64,000 bases of DNA from Serripes groenlandicus (GCA_031761405.1 JASEVX010000011.1:28626874-28690873); one strand, 5' to 3'; numbered from the stretch's first letter, positions 1 to 12,000 are shown. Notes: generated by a model from the letters alone, not told the origin. Made by a program: numbers and translations.

Positions 1-1
1 A

Positions 2-2725
2 AAACTGTATTTGTACTCGTTCTATCACTTCGCTGTACTCATAGCCCCATATCTCTGCTGAGAAAGTAAGTATCGGTAGTATCATAGCATCAAATATTTT
101 AAAATTTTCTTTAACATTTAATCTTCCAAATGTACGTTGGCTTGACTTGATTGAGAACATTGCTTTTTTTGCTTGTGCTGCAAGCTTTATTTTGGCTTTC
201 GTCCAAGATAATTTCGGTGTGAACAGTAATCCCAAAAATTTGTACATTGATGTGGTTTTTAAAGGCGTATCGTTAAACTTCCATTTTTCGTACTTCCGTA
301 GTGGTCCTCCATTTCTAAACACAATTATTTCAGTTTTGTTTAAGTTAATAGTCATACCTGAGAGATTGCAGTACTCTGAGATAGTGTTCAATTGTCTTTG
401 TAAGTTAACAACAGTTTCTGCACAATTTGCTACATCATCCGCATATAAAAGACATAAAATATCAGGTATGTCTGGACTCATAGATATTCCAGAGATTCCT
501 TTATTTCTAAGAAATGATACTAAATCATTTATGAATAAACTAAACAGTATTGGACTACACTGATCGCCTTGCTTTGTACCCACGTTACTTATTACAGGTT
601 GTGTGTTCTTATTCCCAATACGTATAAAAGATTTAAGATCGGAGTACATAGCTATAAGAGTACTTAGCATGTTGCCGTTAATTCCATTTTTTGAGAGACA
701 TGTAAACAGTTTATCGTGTAAAATAGAATCAAATGCCTTTTGAAAATCTATATAAAGAACATAACATCTACCACCCGGTTTAGAAATATACTTTTGTACA
801 ATACCCATAAGGGTAAAAACATTGTCGACTGAAGAGTATCCCGCCCTAAAACCTGCCTGTGACTCGTCTATTTTGTTAAAAGTTTCAGCCCATTTGTACA
901 ATCTTTTATTAATAATACTAGAATATATCTTGTACATTACGTTTACAAGTGATATACCTCTGTAGTTAGAGGGATTTTCTGTGGGACCGGATTTATGAAT
1001 AGGAACCACTATGCTTTCTCCCCATGCTCTAGGAAAATGTCCTGTTTGAAAAATTTCATTAAATACTAAATGTAAGACTGGGCATATCATTTCACATGTA
1101 TTTTTATAAAATTCAGCCCCAATTCCATCTGTACCTTCCGCCTTACCAGACTTTAGACTGCGTATACATTGTTCAATTTCATTCGCATCTATAGGTGAAT
1201 TCAATATAAATTCATACTCATCGTTTATGTATGTACCATCATAATCACTATGTACTATAATAGGCTGGTCATTTTTGTACAACAACTCACCGAAATAATC
1301 ATACCACATTTGTAAATCTGCATTTGTTATATCAATGTTAGACTTTTTAAAACTTTTATCTGACTTAAGTAATTTCCAGAATGACTTCGAGTCATTAATA
1401 CAACTACAGAGCTTTAGTCTCATAGACTGTTGATACTTGTACTTTTTAATTTCACAGATTCTTTTAAATAACCTTTTTTTCGATATATAATTATCAAAAT
1501 CACAGTCTCTGTTTGTTTTGCGGAAACGTCTCAACATGAAGTATTTTTCACGTTTTGCTTCTATACATTGTGTGTCCCACCACGGTTCATTATGAGAGCG
1601 TTGATAATTACGTTCGCTAACTAGCATCATTTTTGCTGATGATTTATATAAATGAATGATAGATTTAATGGAAGTGTCTATATCGGATGTAACACTCTGA
1701 GACACCGCTGCATGCATGTCTCTAAATGATTTATGAAACTCTGCGAAAAATATTTCTTTGTGGTTTACATTCCATTTATATTTATCAAACTTGATAAAAT
1801 TATAACTATTCCGCATATTTTCCTCATTTGAATCTATCGCCATCATTCTAAATTTTAAAACAGTGTTTACTGGGAAATGATCCGACTCGTCTCGATCGAC
1901 TACGCTAAAGTACTTTATAAAGGGGAATAACTGTGAAGATGCTATGTGGTAATCCACCACGCTTTTACCTCGATTAGCAACGCATGTGTAGTTACCCTCC
2001 ATGTCATCAAATAAACGACCATTTAAAATGTGTACATCATGTAAACAGCAAAGATCTACTAGGGATCTACCGAATTTATTGTATACAAGAGAATCTTTAT
2101 TACACCGAGGCATCTCGAAGGAGTCGGAGATGTAATCTACTTCAGTATTGTATATGTAGTTTAATGAGTCCTGGGGTATATAGTCCATGAAATCTTTCGT
2201 GCGTGCATTTAGATCCCCCGCTAGATAAATATAACAATCAGGATATTGCATTTTAATAACTGACAAATTTTCTTCTAATATTGATATGCCATTAATATTC
2301 ATTAAATTGTTGTACAAAGATGACCCTTCAGGTGAAACATAAGTTACATACAATATAATATCATTTACATTTTCAAATATGCTACTTTTCCAATACAAAA
2401 CTACACTGTCATTCAAATCACTACATATACGTGTGATAGAGCCCGCTTCGATCAAGTCATTACGTATATAAACTGAAACTCCACCGCTGTTACGGATTGA
2501 GTAAGGTTTTTTAGTTCTAACAGCATCAAAACACTTGTGAGATTCAAAAAGTAAGTCAAAATCGCCCTTAGAATCATTCCACGTTTCTACCAAACCAACT
2601 ATATCGAATGTTTTAAGATAATTGAGTAAGGAATAATTATATTTATGTTTTTTTAACCCACATATATTCCAGGTCAAAATGTTATATTCAAGTGTATATT
2701 TCACAGATGGGCGTTGGCCTAAGTC
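2..2725 (-). CDS. LINE ORF2: endonuclease plus reverse transcriptase, 908 open codons, 3' end outside window
   Basis: I translated this frame codon by codon and found no stop between 2,725 and the left edge. The endonuclease starts about 14 codons in with NILTWNICG and FDIVGLVETW. It keeps SVVDYHIAS and the catalytic SDHFPV near codon 283. The reverse transcriptase shows the A motif KAFDSI (near 735), GTKQGDQCSPILF (near 560) and the catalytic box YADD (near 440). The frame runs off the edge in the thumb region at AEIWGYEYSEVIERVQ. No Met occurs between the upstream TAG (2,726-2,728) and the endonuclease; the first in-frame Met is about 140 codons in. The natural start is therefore probably the ATG at 2,831-2,833, beyond the TAG. 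The product would nick DNA and reverse-transcribe LINE RNA. Because the frame has no end inside the window, simple ORF listing misses it. Confidence 0.93.
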
Positions 2726-2833
2726 CTATGTATCATGAAGTTCATTTCCCTCGTTAGATGCCCCACTCCTCGGCGACTCAACGTGTTTATCTTGCGTTGA
2801 TTGGGCTCTGTCCCCATTCTGAATGCCGCGCAT
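2726..2833 (-). pseudogene. Start segment of the LINE ORF, cut off by an in-frame TAG
   Basis: The minus-strand ATG at 2,833-2,831 opens 35 codons, beginning MRGIQNGDRAQ and ending NELHDT, then TAG at 2,728-2,726. This frame is the same as that of the 908-codon ORF2. Either this is one nonsense mutation in an otherwise complete ORF, or it is the tail of a short ORF1 with reinitiation or readthrough. Upstream of the ATG the frame stays open only to a stop at 2,870. Confidence 0.7.
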
Positions 2834-3072
2834 CGTCTCCGTCTGTAAGTTATAGATATAGATATAGATCTATGTAACCTGACATTCTAATGTATGCTTC
2901 GTGTGACAGTTCTATATAAACACTACACAGACTATAACATGACGCCACCCCAGAGTGTTAATAACATCCCAAATAGCCATAACTCGTACAAGTAACGTGG
3001 CTTATAGCTGATATATTAATAGGTTCAATAAATACTTCCATTACAAATGAACAAAACTCTTGCAGACTTTAA

Positions 3073-3293
3073 CTCTTTCCCTCATATATACACTTCCTGG
3101 CGACTCTGCAGCAGACGGCTTTTTGAAAACATAGTGACGAAAGAAGAAATTGCTGAAAACGAGCAATTTCTACTTTAGCCACAATGTTTTCCACTTTTAG
3201 ACATAGGTTATCCATTCAATTAAAGAGATTTTCCATTTTTGACAAAATATGTTCAAAGTCGTCTGCTGCAGAATTGTCGTATGAGGGAAAGGG
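3073..3293. mobile_element. piggyBac-type foldback MITE with TTAA target duplication
   Basis: The ends are CTCTTTCCC and GGGAAAGGG, flanked by TTAA at 3,069-3,072 and 3,294-3,297. The inner arms carry GCAGCAGACG and CGTCTGCTGC, with GAAATTGCT and GAGCAATTTC around the centre. Unit 2 has the uninterrupted site with a single TTAA at 34,231-34,234. That is a precise empty site and shows insertion after duplication or in one lineage. It codes for nothing. Confidence 0.9.
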
Positions 3294-3900
3294 TTAAGTG
3301 TCTGTGGTTGTTATCTCAAACGTATTGACATCATACTACCAGTGTTTGTTCCCGGAACGCCTACTCGATTTAATCTCTACCTGGTCAAAATTGAGGATTA
3401 GGGGGCCTTTTAAAGGGCAGTTATAATTGATAGATTTATGTGGTCTTAATTGATTATCATTATGATTAGATATATGACAGGATAATTGAACATGTTCAGA
3501 TTTTATTATTTTGTATGTATTACGCTTCAATCTGAAATTAAACACTTCCAAATTTATACAGTTGAAAAAAATGGTATTTGGATGAAAATTGATTGTAATG
3601 TATTGTTGAAAAAGGGCCAATGTATGTTAAAATCGAAGGCTACTTTCCCCACAACAATTTCAAGTGGTACACTATCTAAAAAGGCAACAGGGTGTTTATT
3701 ATTCTGTAGTCATGACATAATATAGAAAATAAGTATTTGTAGAAAATATTGTTTAGGCATATCACAGAATAAAACATATGCATATATATACAATAGCACA
3801 TGCTATACATGAGATAGATGCTATTTTCACATAGGTAAGCTCCCAACTGTATGAGGTGGGATGGTGATTCCACATAAGTCATTAAATCAATCACTCCAGT

Positions 3901-4768
3901 TTAGTATCTCTCTTTGAGAACTATCAAGCGACGATTAATGTTCAGGTACCCTTTGGTACGTGGTCTAGTAGTTCCACATGCAGCTCTCCGAATTCTGTTG
4001 ATATCGTTGGAGTTCTGAACGTCTTTAACCATTTGTATGGCCGTGAATATATTAGGGTGGGCATGTTGAGTCATTTATTTTAGTTTGCTGTGTCATCCTT
4101 CAACATTATTGGTGGTTCGGGGTCCCTCAGTTCTAAAATGATTCCACAGAGCTCTATCTCACTCTACCCACTGTTCTGTAACATAACCAGTGAATTGTTC
4201 CGTTAGTTGGGTTATATTGGCATCATCTCTGTCTTCTAGGGCCTGGAACCAGACACCTTTAATCGCTTCTAGAGGAAACAAAGGAAAAATTGCCGCCCGT
4301 CTTACTAATAACTTTACATCTTCATTGTCTTTATATGGAACCTGTACTCTCCGCCAAATACATTGGGTATAATGGAAGAAACATCCTTTGGTGATGATTC
4401 CTGGAAACGTCTCTTTGACGGCATTGTGGGCGGCTGTCTCAAAGTCAAGTAGGGCACTGGTTGGGGTAAATCTGAAACCAATGTCTGTCATCTTTTCTTG
4501 AATAAGACTGAAGAATCGTTGGTAAACTGCTTGGCTCTTTCCTGGTAAGAAGGCGTAGACCACTGGGGTTATTTTGTTTTCAATCTGAATGTGTAGCTTA
4601 GAGGCTGGGGCATGTGTAAAATGTTCCATTGCAGAAGAATGAGTTTTTGAATTTGATAGGTTTTGGAGGTTTTCAGTAGTGGCGAAGGCTATCATACGGC
4701 TGTTCTCGAAATTGTCGTCGAACAATATAAGCCTATCTCCAGTAGTTGTTTCTGTCCATCTTCCTTCT
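3901..4768 (-). pseudogene. Mutator-like (MULE) transposase remnant
   Basis: The minus strand encodes a MULE DDE-type transposase core. The recognisable order is LFDDNFENSRMIAFATTENL, then PVVYAFLPGKSQAVYQRFF, then LLDFETAAHNAVKETFPG with the second acidic residue, then GCFFHYTQCIWRRVQ, then GPRTTNNVEG and HSKL, ending at a TAA at 3,901-3,903. The expected DGTF block with the first catalytic Asp reads AMEHF, so that Asp is lost. In-frame stops at 4,159-4,161, 4,093-4,095 and about 4,075-4,077 break the C-terminal third; one replaces the Trp of the usual EGWH motif. The N-terminal DNA-binding part was not found. This is a dead transposase. Confidence 0.82.
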
Positions 4769-4829
4769 AGTAGTATGGCTGTCTTTGTCTTTGGAAGTGG
4801 ATGTGTCTGTTTTCTACGAGCTCTGTAGG

Positions 4830-5070
4830 GTTAAAACCGTAAATGGAGAAAATAATCTTATTGTGAGCAATTTAAACTTTTGCCACAATGATTTCAAAAG
4901 TCGTCTGCTGCAGAGGCTCAGAAAGCGTATATACTCGTTGGTGTGAAAGGGTTAAAACCGTAAATGAAGAAAATTAAGCTTATTATGATCAAATTCACCT
5001 TTTGCCACAATGATTTCAAAAGTCGTCTGTTGCAGAGGCTCGGTATATTTGTAGGAAATGGTTAAAACCT
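4830..5070. mobile_element. Two tandem partial piggyBac-type MITEs
   Basis: The right half of the TTAACCCTTT family occurs twice in a row. Each copy has TTTTGCCACAATGATTTCAA, then GTCGTCTG and a GCAGAGGCTC stretch, and ends near a GGTTAAAACC junction (about 4,948 and 5,063). They lie inside the MULE-bearing block. Confidence 0.6.
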
Positions 5071-5339
5071 TAAATGGAGAAAAGTAAGGCAATACATATT
5101 TGGTCATAACCTGATTCAGTGTTAATTTAAATGTTATTGTAGAGAGTTTCCTGTGGAGATATTAAGACCCAAAACATTGAATGGATATACAAATATGAAA
5201 GTTAAAGGTGTTAGAAATCTACAACACGAATATACTGCAAAAACACCACTTTCTTATTTTGTTTCATCAAAATGTCTAACGAGCTAACGTCCTTTTTTCG
5301 TTCAAACAGTTACATTACATAGAAATAGAATAAAGCACG

Positions 5340-6084
5340 GTTAAATAGTCTACCAGATATTCTGAGTGGTTTTCTCAAAAGAAGCACCCGCGGTGTCCTA
5401 TCAAGATATCCAGAGTTCAGATATAACTTGCACATGCTAGCTATAAGCTTGTAGGACGTTCGTGAAGATTATGACAAGACAGAGCGGAGGTATATATTAA
5501 TCTAAACCTACACTGTTCAGATATGTAAATGTGTACATTTTCGCATGGACGTACTAGTATTTTTTCCATTAAACTGCAAAATAGTATATGACAATTTGGT
5601 CATAACCGTCCTAGTGAGACTTGTAGACAAGATAAAAAGCAACCAGTGTAGAACGTCAGCAGATTGCGCGATCAGAGGTTGGAATAACTAATTGCTGAGC
5701 GTAAAATCCCGAAGGTATTTAATTGTAAAATGCCGTCCAATGCGTTAGTCCATGATCCGGTTGATAACAATTAAGACCAAGGTGCTGACAATAATCATAT
5801 CCACGTGATTGATAAATCTATACATTTCATACATCACACAGATTTAGTTTGGATTAACCTTAATTATTTTACTTTGATTGCGAAACAAGATTTGCCAAAG
5901 GCAGATCCTGCATCTTAAAGGATTCGACCTTTGGTTTGACATCATGATATAACTAAAATGTGTTGAAAGTCGCGTAAAATACCAAAACAAACAAACATAT
6001 AAAGAAAGATTGGTAGACATATGCTGTAATCACTTCAATCAGTATTTCTTAGTAGGAAATGGATAACTGATTCTTTAGCTGAAA
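5340..6084. other. Intergenic sequence shared with unit 2
   Basis: No gene is seen. The stretch from 5,370 to about 5,860 is collinear with 34,400-34,860, for example around GAGTGGTTTTCTCAAAAGA and CCAATGCGTTAGTCCATGA. Unit 1 then carries an extra block to about 7,200. Confidence 0.6.
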
Positions 6085-6692
6085 GCCAGTCGAGCTTATG
6101 TCATGGCGAATTGTCCGTCGTGTGTGTGTGCGTGCGTGCGTGCGAGCATCCGTGCGTCCGTAAACATTTTGCTTCAAACGACTTCTCCTCCCTAACCTCT
6201 TGGCTAATAAGGTTGAAACTTCATACAAAGCATCCGCTCAATGTCCTCTCATAAATTCCTACTTTTTTGTTGGATCCATGCAAAATTCTGGTTTCCATGG
6301 CAACCGAAAGAAAAGAATAGTGAAAACTTACAAAATCTTCTCCTCCGAAAGTGTCAGGCCGATTTTCAAAGAATTTGTAGAAATGTTCCTTGGGAGATCC
6401 TCTATTAGATTCCTTTAAGTCATGTTGATTGGTCGAAAAACATGGCCGCCAGAGGGCGGAGCTATTTTACCTTATATGGCTATTGTGAACATTTCAAAAA
6501 ACCTTCTTCTCCGAAAGTGTCAGACCTATTTTCAAATAACTTTGTAGAAATGTTTCTAGGGTGACCCTCTATCATATTCCTTCAAGCTATGTTGATTGGT
6601 CAAAAAACATGGCCACCAGGGGGCGGTACTGTTTGGAGATTTGATTTGTGCCTAATGGCAGTGGATCGATACTGGCCCTCTTGGGCCTCTTG
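6085..6692 (+). mobile_element. Helitron/Helentron-like tandem-repeat element (short member)
   Basis: A GTGC/GTCC-rich microsatellite (6,108-6,165) is followed by about two imperfect 165-170-bp units containing ACTTCTCCTCC and AAACATGGCCGCCAGAGGGC. The 3' end is the hairpin GGCCC-TCTT-GGGCC (6,674-6,687), immediately followed by TCTTG and a T-run. It has the same plan as 45,327-48,209 and is absent from the matching place in unit 2. There is no coding capacity. Confidence 0.7.
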
Positions 6693-7620
6693 TTTTTAAA
6701 TTGTATTACCCTCACCGTGCAGAATTAACTTTATAGCGAGCAGAAAAGGAGATAACTCAAATTTATGATTACATGCCTGATTGGTTTCACAAATGTAATA
6801 TGTTACGTCATCATCTTCGTTGCGATATGTATTCGTATCATTTATACTGTATTGATCGTATATACAGTATTTAATACGGGATCTGGTAGTAAAGAATTGC
6901 CTCTCTAAATGCTCGGTATTGGAGGATGAGCATTGCGACTTAATCGCTGGTATCGTGATAAATGGACAAATAGAACTGGCAACTTACTCAGGGAACGCCG
7001 TGATTCATCTGAAAAATATTTTTTTTAAAAAACAAAAAAATAACATACGGAAATTCCCAATTACAATTATAGTAGTTTCAGAGTGCTGGTATTCCGATAA
7101 TGGTGAATTTTTATAGATATTTTCCGCGAATTTAACGTATACAACGAATAAATCACACAGTGGAAGGAAACCAGTTTACTTGAATTTATAATAAATTCGT
7201 ATTTAAAACATGTTATTTCTACAAATTTATATTTGATAAATTGGTAGATAGCTCCAGTTACATCAATTAAATTCCTACTTTGTTTCCATGCAGAGAATAA
7301 GTTTCAACCCTCATGTGTCAAAGGTTTTAGAGGTAGACCACTCTATATTACTAACAAGTGTACACATTTGAGCTTAACAACAATCAAGAGAAAATGGTGG
7401 GAGGTCATGTGTATGCAAGAAAGAATTTACCCAGCGAAAATGCTTACCGTCATTTCGAACGCATTCGGCCTGGGACGAAACTGGTTTATTTATATACTAT
7501 CCTTTCACTTTTAAACAAGGTCAAAATACTTAAAATGATCAAATCAAGCAATATGTACATAGGTATGTCCTATACATATTAACAATGAATTTAACCTAAA
7601 TGTCATATATTTAATGGGTT
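6693..7620. other. Intergenic sequence, no gene seen
   Basis: AT-rich sequence; the part to about 7,200 is specific to unit 1. From 7,210 it is collinear with unit 2 at about 34,880. Short open frames at 6,919-7,116 and 7,358-7,582 show no recognisable domain and are not conserved as frames in unit 2. Confidence 0.5.
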
Positions 7621-7627
7621 CTGGTGA

Positions 7628-7848
7628 TTGATTGATTGATTGGGGTTTAACGCCATTTTCAACAATTGTTCAGTCATATCACGGCGGCCAGTTCACTTAC
7701 TCATATGTTTCCTGGTAGGCTCACACCAGTACTCCATACAACATACATTCCAAGCAACTGGCTGCTTTTCCACACAGACTCTTAGCCCATTGGTGAAATA
7801 TGAATGACGCTTGTCACAGTAACTTTTGTCAAACGTCGGAAAGAATGT
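7628..7848 (-). mobile_element. SINE, 3' part only (head deleted)
   Basis: Read on the minus strand, it ends in the shared SINE 3' module with GTTGAAAATGGCGTTAAAC and a (TCAA)n tail. The left target site CTGGTGA is at 7,621-7,627. The tRNA-like head and right target site, still present in unit 2 (35,258-35,552), were removed by a deletion that joins the SINE body directly to a MITE at 7,849. Confidence 0.75.
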
Positions 7849-8074
7849 TCTGCGTAATGTTTCGACCCGGATTAGACTTCGCAGTCCGCGCAGGCTAATC
7901 CGGGCCGACACATTGCATCTTATAGGGATAGAGGTATAGAGTAATGATAACTGAAACAGAAAATCCACAGTTGTGAAAAGTGTTTGTCCGGGTTAGCCTG
8001 CGCGGCATTCTTTGGCTGATCCGGGTCGAAACTTTACGCAGTCCACAATGTTGTTTTTTTGCAGGACGGCTCAT
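7849..8074. mobile_element. Long-TIR MITE (CGACCCGGATCAGCC family)
   Basis: Inward-facing arms read CTGCGTAATGTTTCGACCCG on the left and CGGGTCGAAACTTTACGCAG on the right, with an AGAAAATCCACAG centre. The right outer arm continues into CCACAATGTTG. Other members are at 35,668, 13,246, 15,893, 48,455 and 49,632. It is non-coding. Confidence 0.75.
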
Positions 8075-8089
8075 ATATAGAGCATATGC

Positions 8090-8763
8090 TATTGTTTAAT
8101 TCGTGTTCTTTCGGCCCCACTGGGACGCTTTGTGTGGGGATATTGAATAACTTCAAAATATCTACCGCCATCTGAGGTAATTAAAGAATTTTAATGTTGA
8201 TGTTATCATGCTTTTTAGCTGTTCGCCGAGTATGTCAATAAACAAGTACATGGTGTGTCATTCAGTGACTTGCATACTTCAAAAGTCTGCATCTGAGTTA
8301 TTAAAAACAGTTCTTTCCGATTAATATGTACATGTACATGTAAATACTTTTGCAGTAATGTTGTAAAAGTCAGTCCGGACAACCAGATATGATACCAAAC
8401 TCATTTTCAAATATTAGTATCTTGATCTAAGCGTCTTTTAGGATTTGAAGAGGCAAATTGTGAATGACTACTTAAGTTAAACCCCCGTGGCTGGTTTGTT
8501 ATTCCAATTATCTTTGTCATAAATATTCATAGAACCAATCCATCCATATTCATTGAATTGCAACAAGCTACTCTTTTAAACTTCAGATTTTAATGAATAT
8601 CAATTAAAACCTGTTATCTCTTATAGAATACTATTGAGTAAAGCTTTGAATTATTTAGATGTGTTTTAAGTGTTTTTAACAACTACTAATGTTTTTCAAT
8701 CGAAGTAAATGGTAACACGTTATTTGACAGAAGCCGATCTTTACGAATAGTGTCGATAACAAA
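8090..8763. other. 5' flank of gene A
   Basis: This stretch is strongly conserved with 36,000-36,575, most of all in the last 180 bases before the ATG. I see no convincing TATA box; transcription start and 5' UTR cannot be fixed from sequence alone. Confidence 0.5.
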
Positions 8764-9079
8764 ATGTTGCGAATTATATACTGTTTATTAGTCAAAAGCA
8801 TTTTAGTTGCACAAATCAGAAGCGAAATATATGGAGATCTAACGTTTGCACGTAAACATGATTTAGATGATGCCAAATGCACTGACGCGGAAGTTGTTTT
8901 CATTAAATATCTCAACAGCCGCATAAAATGCGCTGCAAATTGCAAAAATAATTTTCAATGTAGAAGTATGTTTTACAATATCCAATCCAAACGTTGTGTT
9001 GCATGTAACAAGGCGTATAACTCGATGTCCGGACTAGTTACAGAAACGGGGACGGAGTATTTCAATATCAAGATTGACG
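8764..9079 (+). CDS. Gene A exon 1: signal peptide and PAN/apple-like module
   Basis: It starts at the ATG beginning MLRIIYCLLVKSILVAQ and ends at AAGATTGACG with donor GTAAGA (phase 1). Cys residues at 39, 56, 60, 66, 78 and 81. Eight of 105 residues differ from gene B, all between positions 29 and 78. Confidence 0.85.
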
Positions 9080-12000
9080 GTAAGAAACTCGATTTATTTT
9101 ACTTATTCATATGGTATTCTTGCCCAATATCCTGCTGTACATTTAACATGATTTACGTATGTCAGACTAAACGAATTTAGTTCATATTTGAGAACAGTAT
9201 GGAGCATCCATGTAGTATGAAGCGCTGTAAAGGAAAGACGAAATCAATCTTGCTGTTCAATTTCTCGATTTTCAGATGTCATCTGTATAACGAAAGCAAA
9301 ACAGCTATAAAACGAACGAGAATAACTTTTTTAAGATAAGTAGTTAGTCCACAATAAGAGAACAGCATGCCTGTGTTTCTTTGTTAAAGGCCAACTATAT
9401 GAAGTCAAAGTAATTGTATGTCATGCTAGATTTACTTTATCTTGGGTGTTTTGAACACCAGGGCTCTATACTTAGTTATATGAATATCATACAACATTGT
9501 TTTCAAGTTTACAGGAATTTAGTCTCACTTTACTAATGTTTCGTAATGTATATTAACGTTTAATTGTTTGTATTTGTATGTGATTGAGTGTATGTATCAA
9601 TGTATTATGTCTGTCTTTGCCATATAATTGTTTTGTAAATGGCCAAAGGCAAACATATTGCTGACTGCCAATACATTTGAACCTTGAAACTTGAAACTTG
9701 AAACTTGAAACTAAATTGTTTCCAGTCAGCTTTCTGTGGGAATTTGATTTAACCTCAATGTTTCTGTTCCATCCAATTATTGAATGGAATAGAACCAGTG
9801 AGGTTTAGTCAAATTTCCGGGAAAGTCCGTCAGCCCGAAAGCTAAAATATGTACAAAGCAGATGCAAATTAACTTGTTATGGGACACAATCGAAGCCAAA
9901 ATTAAGTGTATAAGCCAAAAGAATAAAATGAGTGCAAACCTTCCGTGAATTACTGTACTTAGAGTAGAAAATGATACCAAAAAAACCCCATGGGAAGCAT
10001 GCTTGAATATTATTATCTTTTTTAATGAAAAACCAAATACGGATTTTCTTTTACCTCTTTCCGACATACACAGAATGTCGGACGTCTTAACAGCAGATGA
10101 CTTTTGAAAATATTGTGTCAAAAGAAGGCATTGGTCACAATGAATAAGTTCTATTTCCTCCACAATGTGTTCAACTTTATTCAACAATTCTTCTATTATT
10201 TAAAGAAAGTTTCAATATTTTTGACTTAATGTTTTCAAACTCGTCTGTTGCAAATTTAGCTGTACGTGGGAAAGGATTGAATCGTGGTTTGGTATACTTG
10301 TTCTACTTGCAGATACACTGCGTAAAGACTGCAAACAGATCCTAGAAGACATTCCAAACGCTCCTAGTGACGTATACTCCGTCTTACCACCGGGGGCGAG
10401 AGAGGCCGTCACTCTGACATGTGATATGGACACTGATGGTGGCGGTTGGACGGTATATTGCTTTAACATGTTATCACATATAACAACTCTGCAGCAGGAG
10501 ACTTTAAAAAACACCTCAGCAAATCAATGGAAACTCTCAATAAATAATACCTATTCTTTATGTTTCCAGCTGAAGACATTGTGGTAAAAGAAAGAAATTG
10601 ACCACTGTGTTTTCAAATATAGCCTGCTGCACAGGATTCAAAATGCGTTTGTATGCGTTGTAAATATGATACTTTTTTATGTTAGTCCAACGCTGCACAC
10701 TGCCATTACGAGAATTAGTATTGGACGATCAACTTTGTTCATTGCTGAGTAACCCTCCGTGGCCGAGTTGTTAAGGTCGGGGATTTAGAACCGGGTATGC
10801 CGGCTTCGATCCCCACTCGCGGTGGTCATAGTGGAGTCGCATATGGCAATGTAGTATGATACCGGTTTGTTTAATCAGCGATCAAGAATAAGTGAAAAGT
10901 CGCTGTGATATAACATACTAGTGTCGAAAACTGCGTAAAACCCCTAATGAAACCAAAACACTAAAACGTCCGCTCATAAGTTCAAGACGTTGGCCATGCT
11001 TTATAGTTTACGTAATGATTGTCCCTTTTGAAGTTTTATTTAAGACGTGTTTAAGGCCGCTTTCAAATTGTGCTCATGCCTTTTACTAGGTTTCAAATTT
11101 TATGCTGCGAGTCTTTTCACAAGTTGCATTTTTTTTAGCTGTGCGATATATATATATATAGTTAATGCCAGGCTAGTTATGTTTGTTTAACATTATGTTT
11201 AAACCACATTCAATAGTGTTTAAGAGACATATACTTGGCTTTATGTTATGTCATGAAAGTCCGTTTGAAAGAATTGTTGGAATTGTTGTACCGTCAATGT
11301 TCTTTTAAAAGGGTTGTTTGACCTATGTTAAAAAAATAACGCTTTCAATATTTTACCAAGACTCTTGGTTTATCTCTTGGTATTATTTTTATAGTTTGTT
11401 TGTGCTTTATTTCACACCACTTTCAATAGAGTTGTAGTTGAACATTTCGTATACTAAATTGCTTAGAAAACTGCTTTATTAAAACGGAATTGAGAATTCC
11501 AATTTTTGGAACACAATCCGTATTCTTTTCTTTATTTAGTATGCCATTACTTCGTTTTCTATGAAAACTGTTGCTCATTGAATCGAACATTCTTGAAACC
11601 GTATGTTGAAACGATTGTTAATTTAACTTGGCAAGATTTCCATTTTTGTTTATGGAAAAATGTCGAGTGCTTCTATAAATATAAAGAGAAACGTGTTCAA
11701 TTGCTGTTTACATATGTGATAAAAGAGTACATCGCGTTTACCATCGTAATTCTAATTCTAATTCGTAGTTGACGAAAAACCTTAGTTCCAATGTAACTCT
11801 ATTTAAAATTGGTAAAATCGTGTGACTTAGTGTTATACAGAAACTGATTAGCAGCACGTAAGTTTATAAACTGAAGCGGGTCGTTTAGGTATGCGAGTCT
11901 TACATGCCATGTGAATTTATACCTTGCAATTATTGTCGTGTTAATGCTGAAGTCGATGAGGGATTACTTAGTTCTGGCTGAATAATGAAGATAATCACAT

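Larger units (their letters stand above)
1..2868 (-). mobile_element. Non-LTR retrotransposon (LINE), 5' end near 2,868, continues past the left edge
   Basis: Reading the minus strand, this holds an AP-type endonuclease followed by a reverse transcriptase in one open frame. Homology with the second duplicated unit (34,033 onward) starts where the LINE stops, so its 5' end is placed at about 2,868. That end is truncated: only about 43 codons precede the endonuclease. The 3' end lies outside the window. The clade was not determined; the endonuclease-RT order fits CR1/Jockey/I-type elements. The LINE hides the true left border of duplicated unit 1. Confidence 0.93.
3350..5335. mobile_element. 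Unit-1-specific block carrying a decayed MULE element
   Basis: Flanks at 3,327-3,345 and 5,345 onward match unit 2 at 34,260 and 34,390, but the interior does not; unit 2 has about 100 unrelated bases instead. The block contains the MULE transposase remnant (3,901-4,768) and two partial piggyBac-type MITEs. Terminal inverted repeats were not identified, so the exact ends are uncertain. Confidence 0.6.
9080..10312 (+). other. Gene A intron 1
   Basis: The 1,233-bp intron contains a retroposon 3' end with a heptamer tail (9,543-9,707) and an old piggyBac-type MITE (10,052-10,278), then the acceptor CTACTTGCAG. The reading frame running past exon 1 to 9,180 is intron read-through. Confidence 0.8.

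Noticed and set aside
147..563. 138-codon plus-strand frame
   Set aside because: Antisense shadow of the LINE reverse transcriptase, which carries the catalytic YADD motif on the other strand.
4190..4372. Plus-strand frame within the MULE block
   Set aside because: Antisense to the transposase remnant, whose motifs clearly fix the coding strand.
8676..8945. Minus-strand frame opposite exon 1 of gene A (and 36,512-36,757 in gene B)
   Set aside because: Antisense shadow of a well-supported exon. It is conserved only because the exon is.
9080..9180. Extension of gene A exon 1 to a stop at 9,180
   Set aside because: Frame runs past a good GTAAGA donor. The spliced product completes a fibrinogen domain and the extension differs in gene B.
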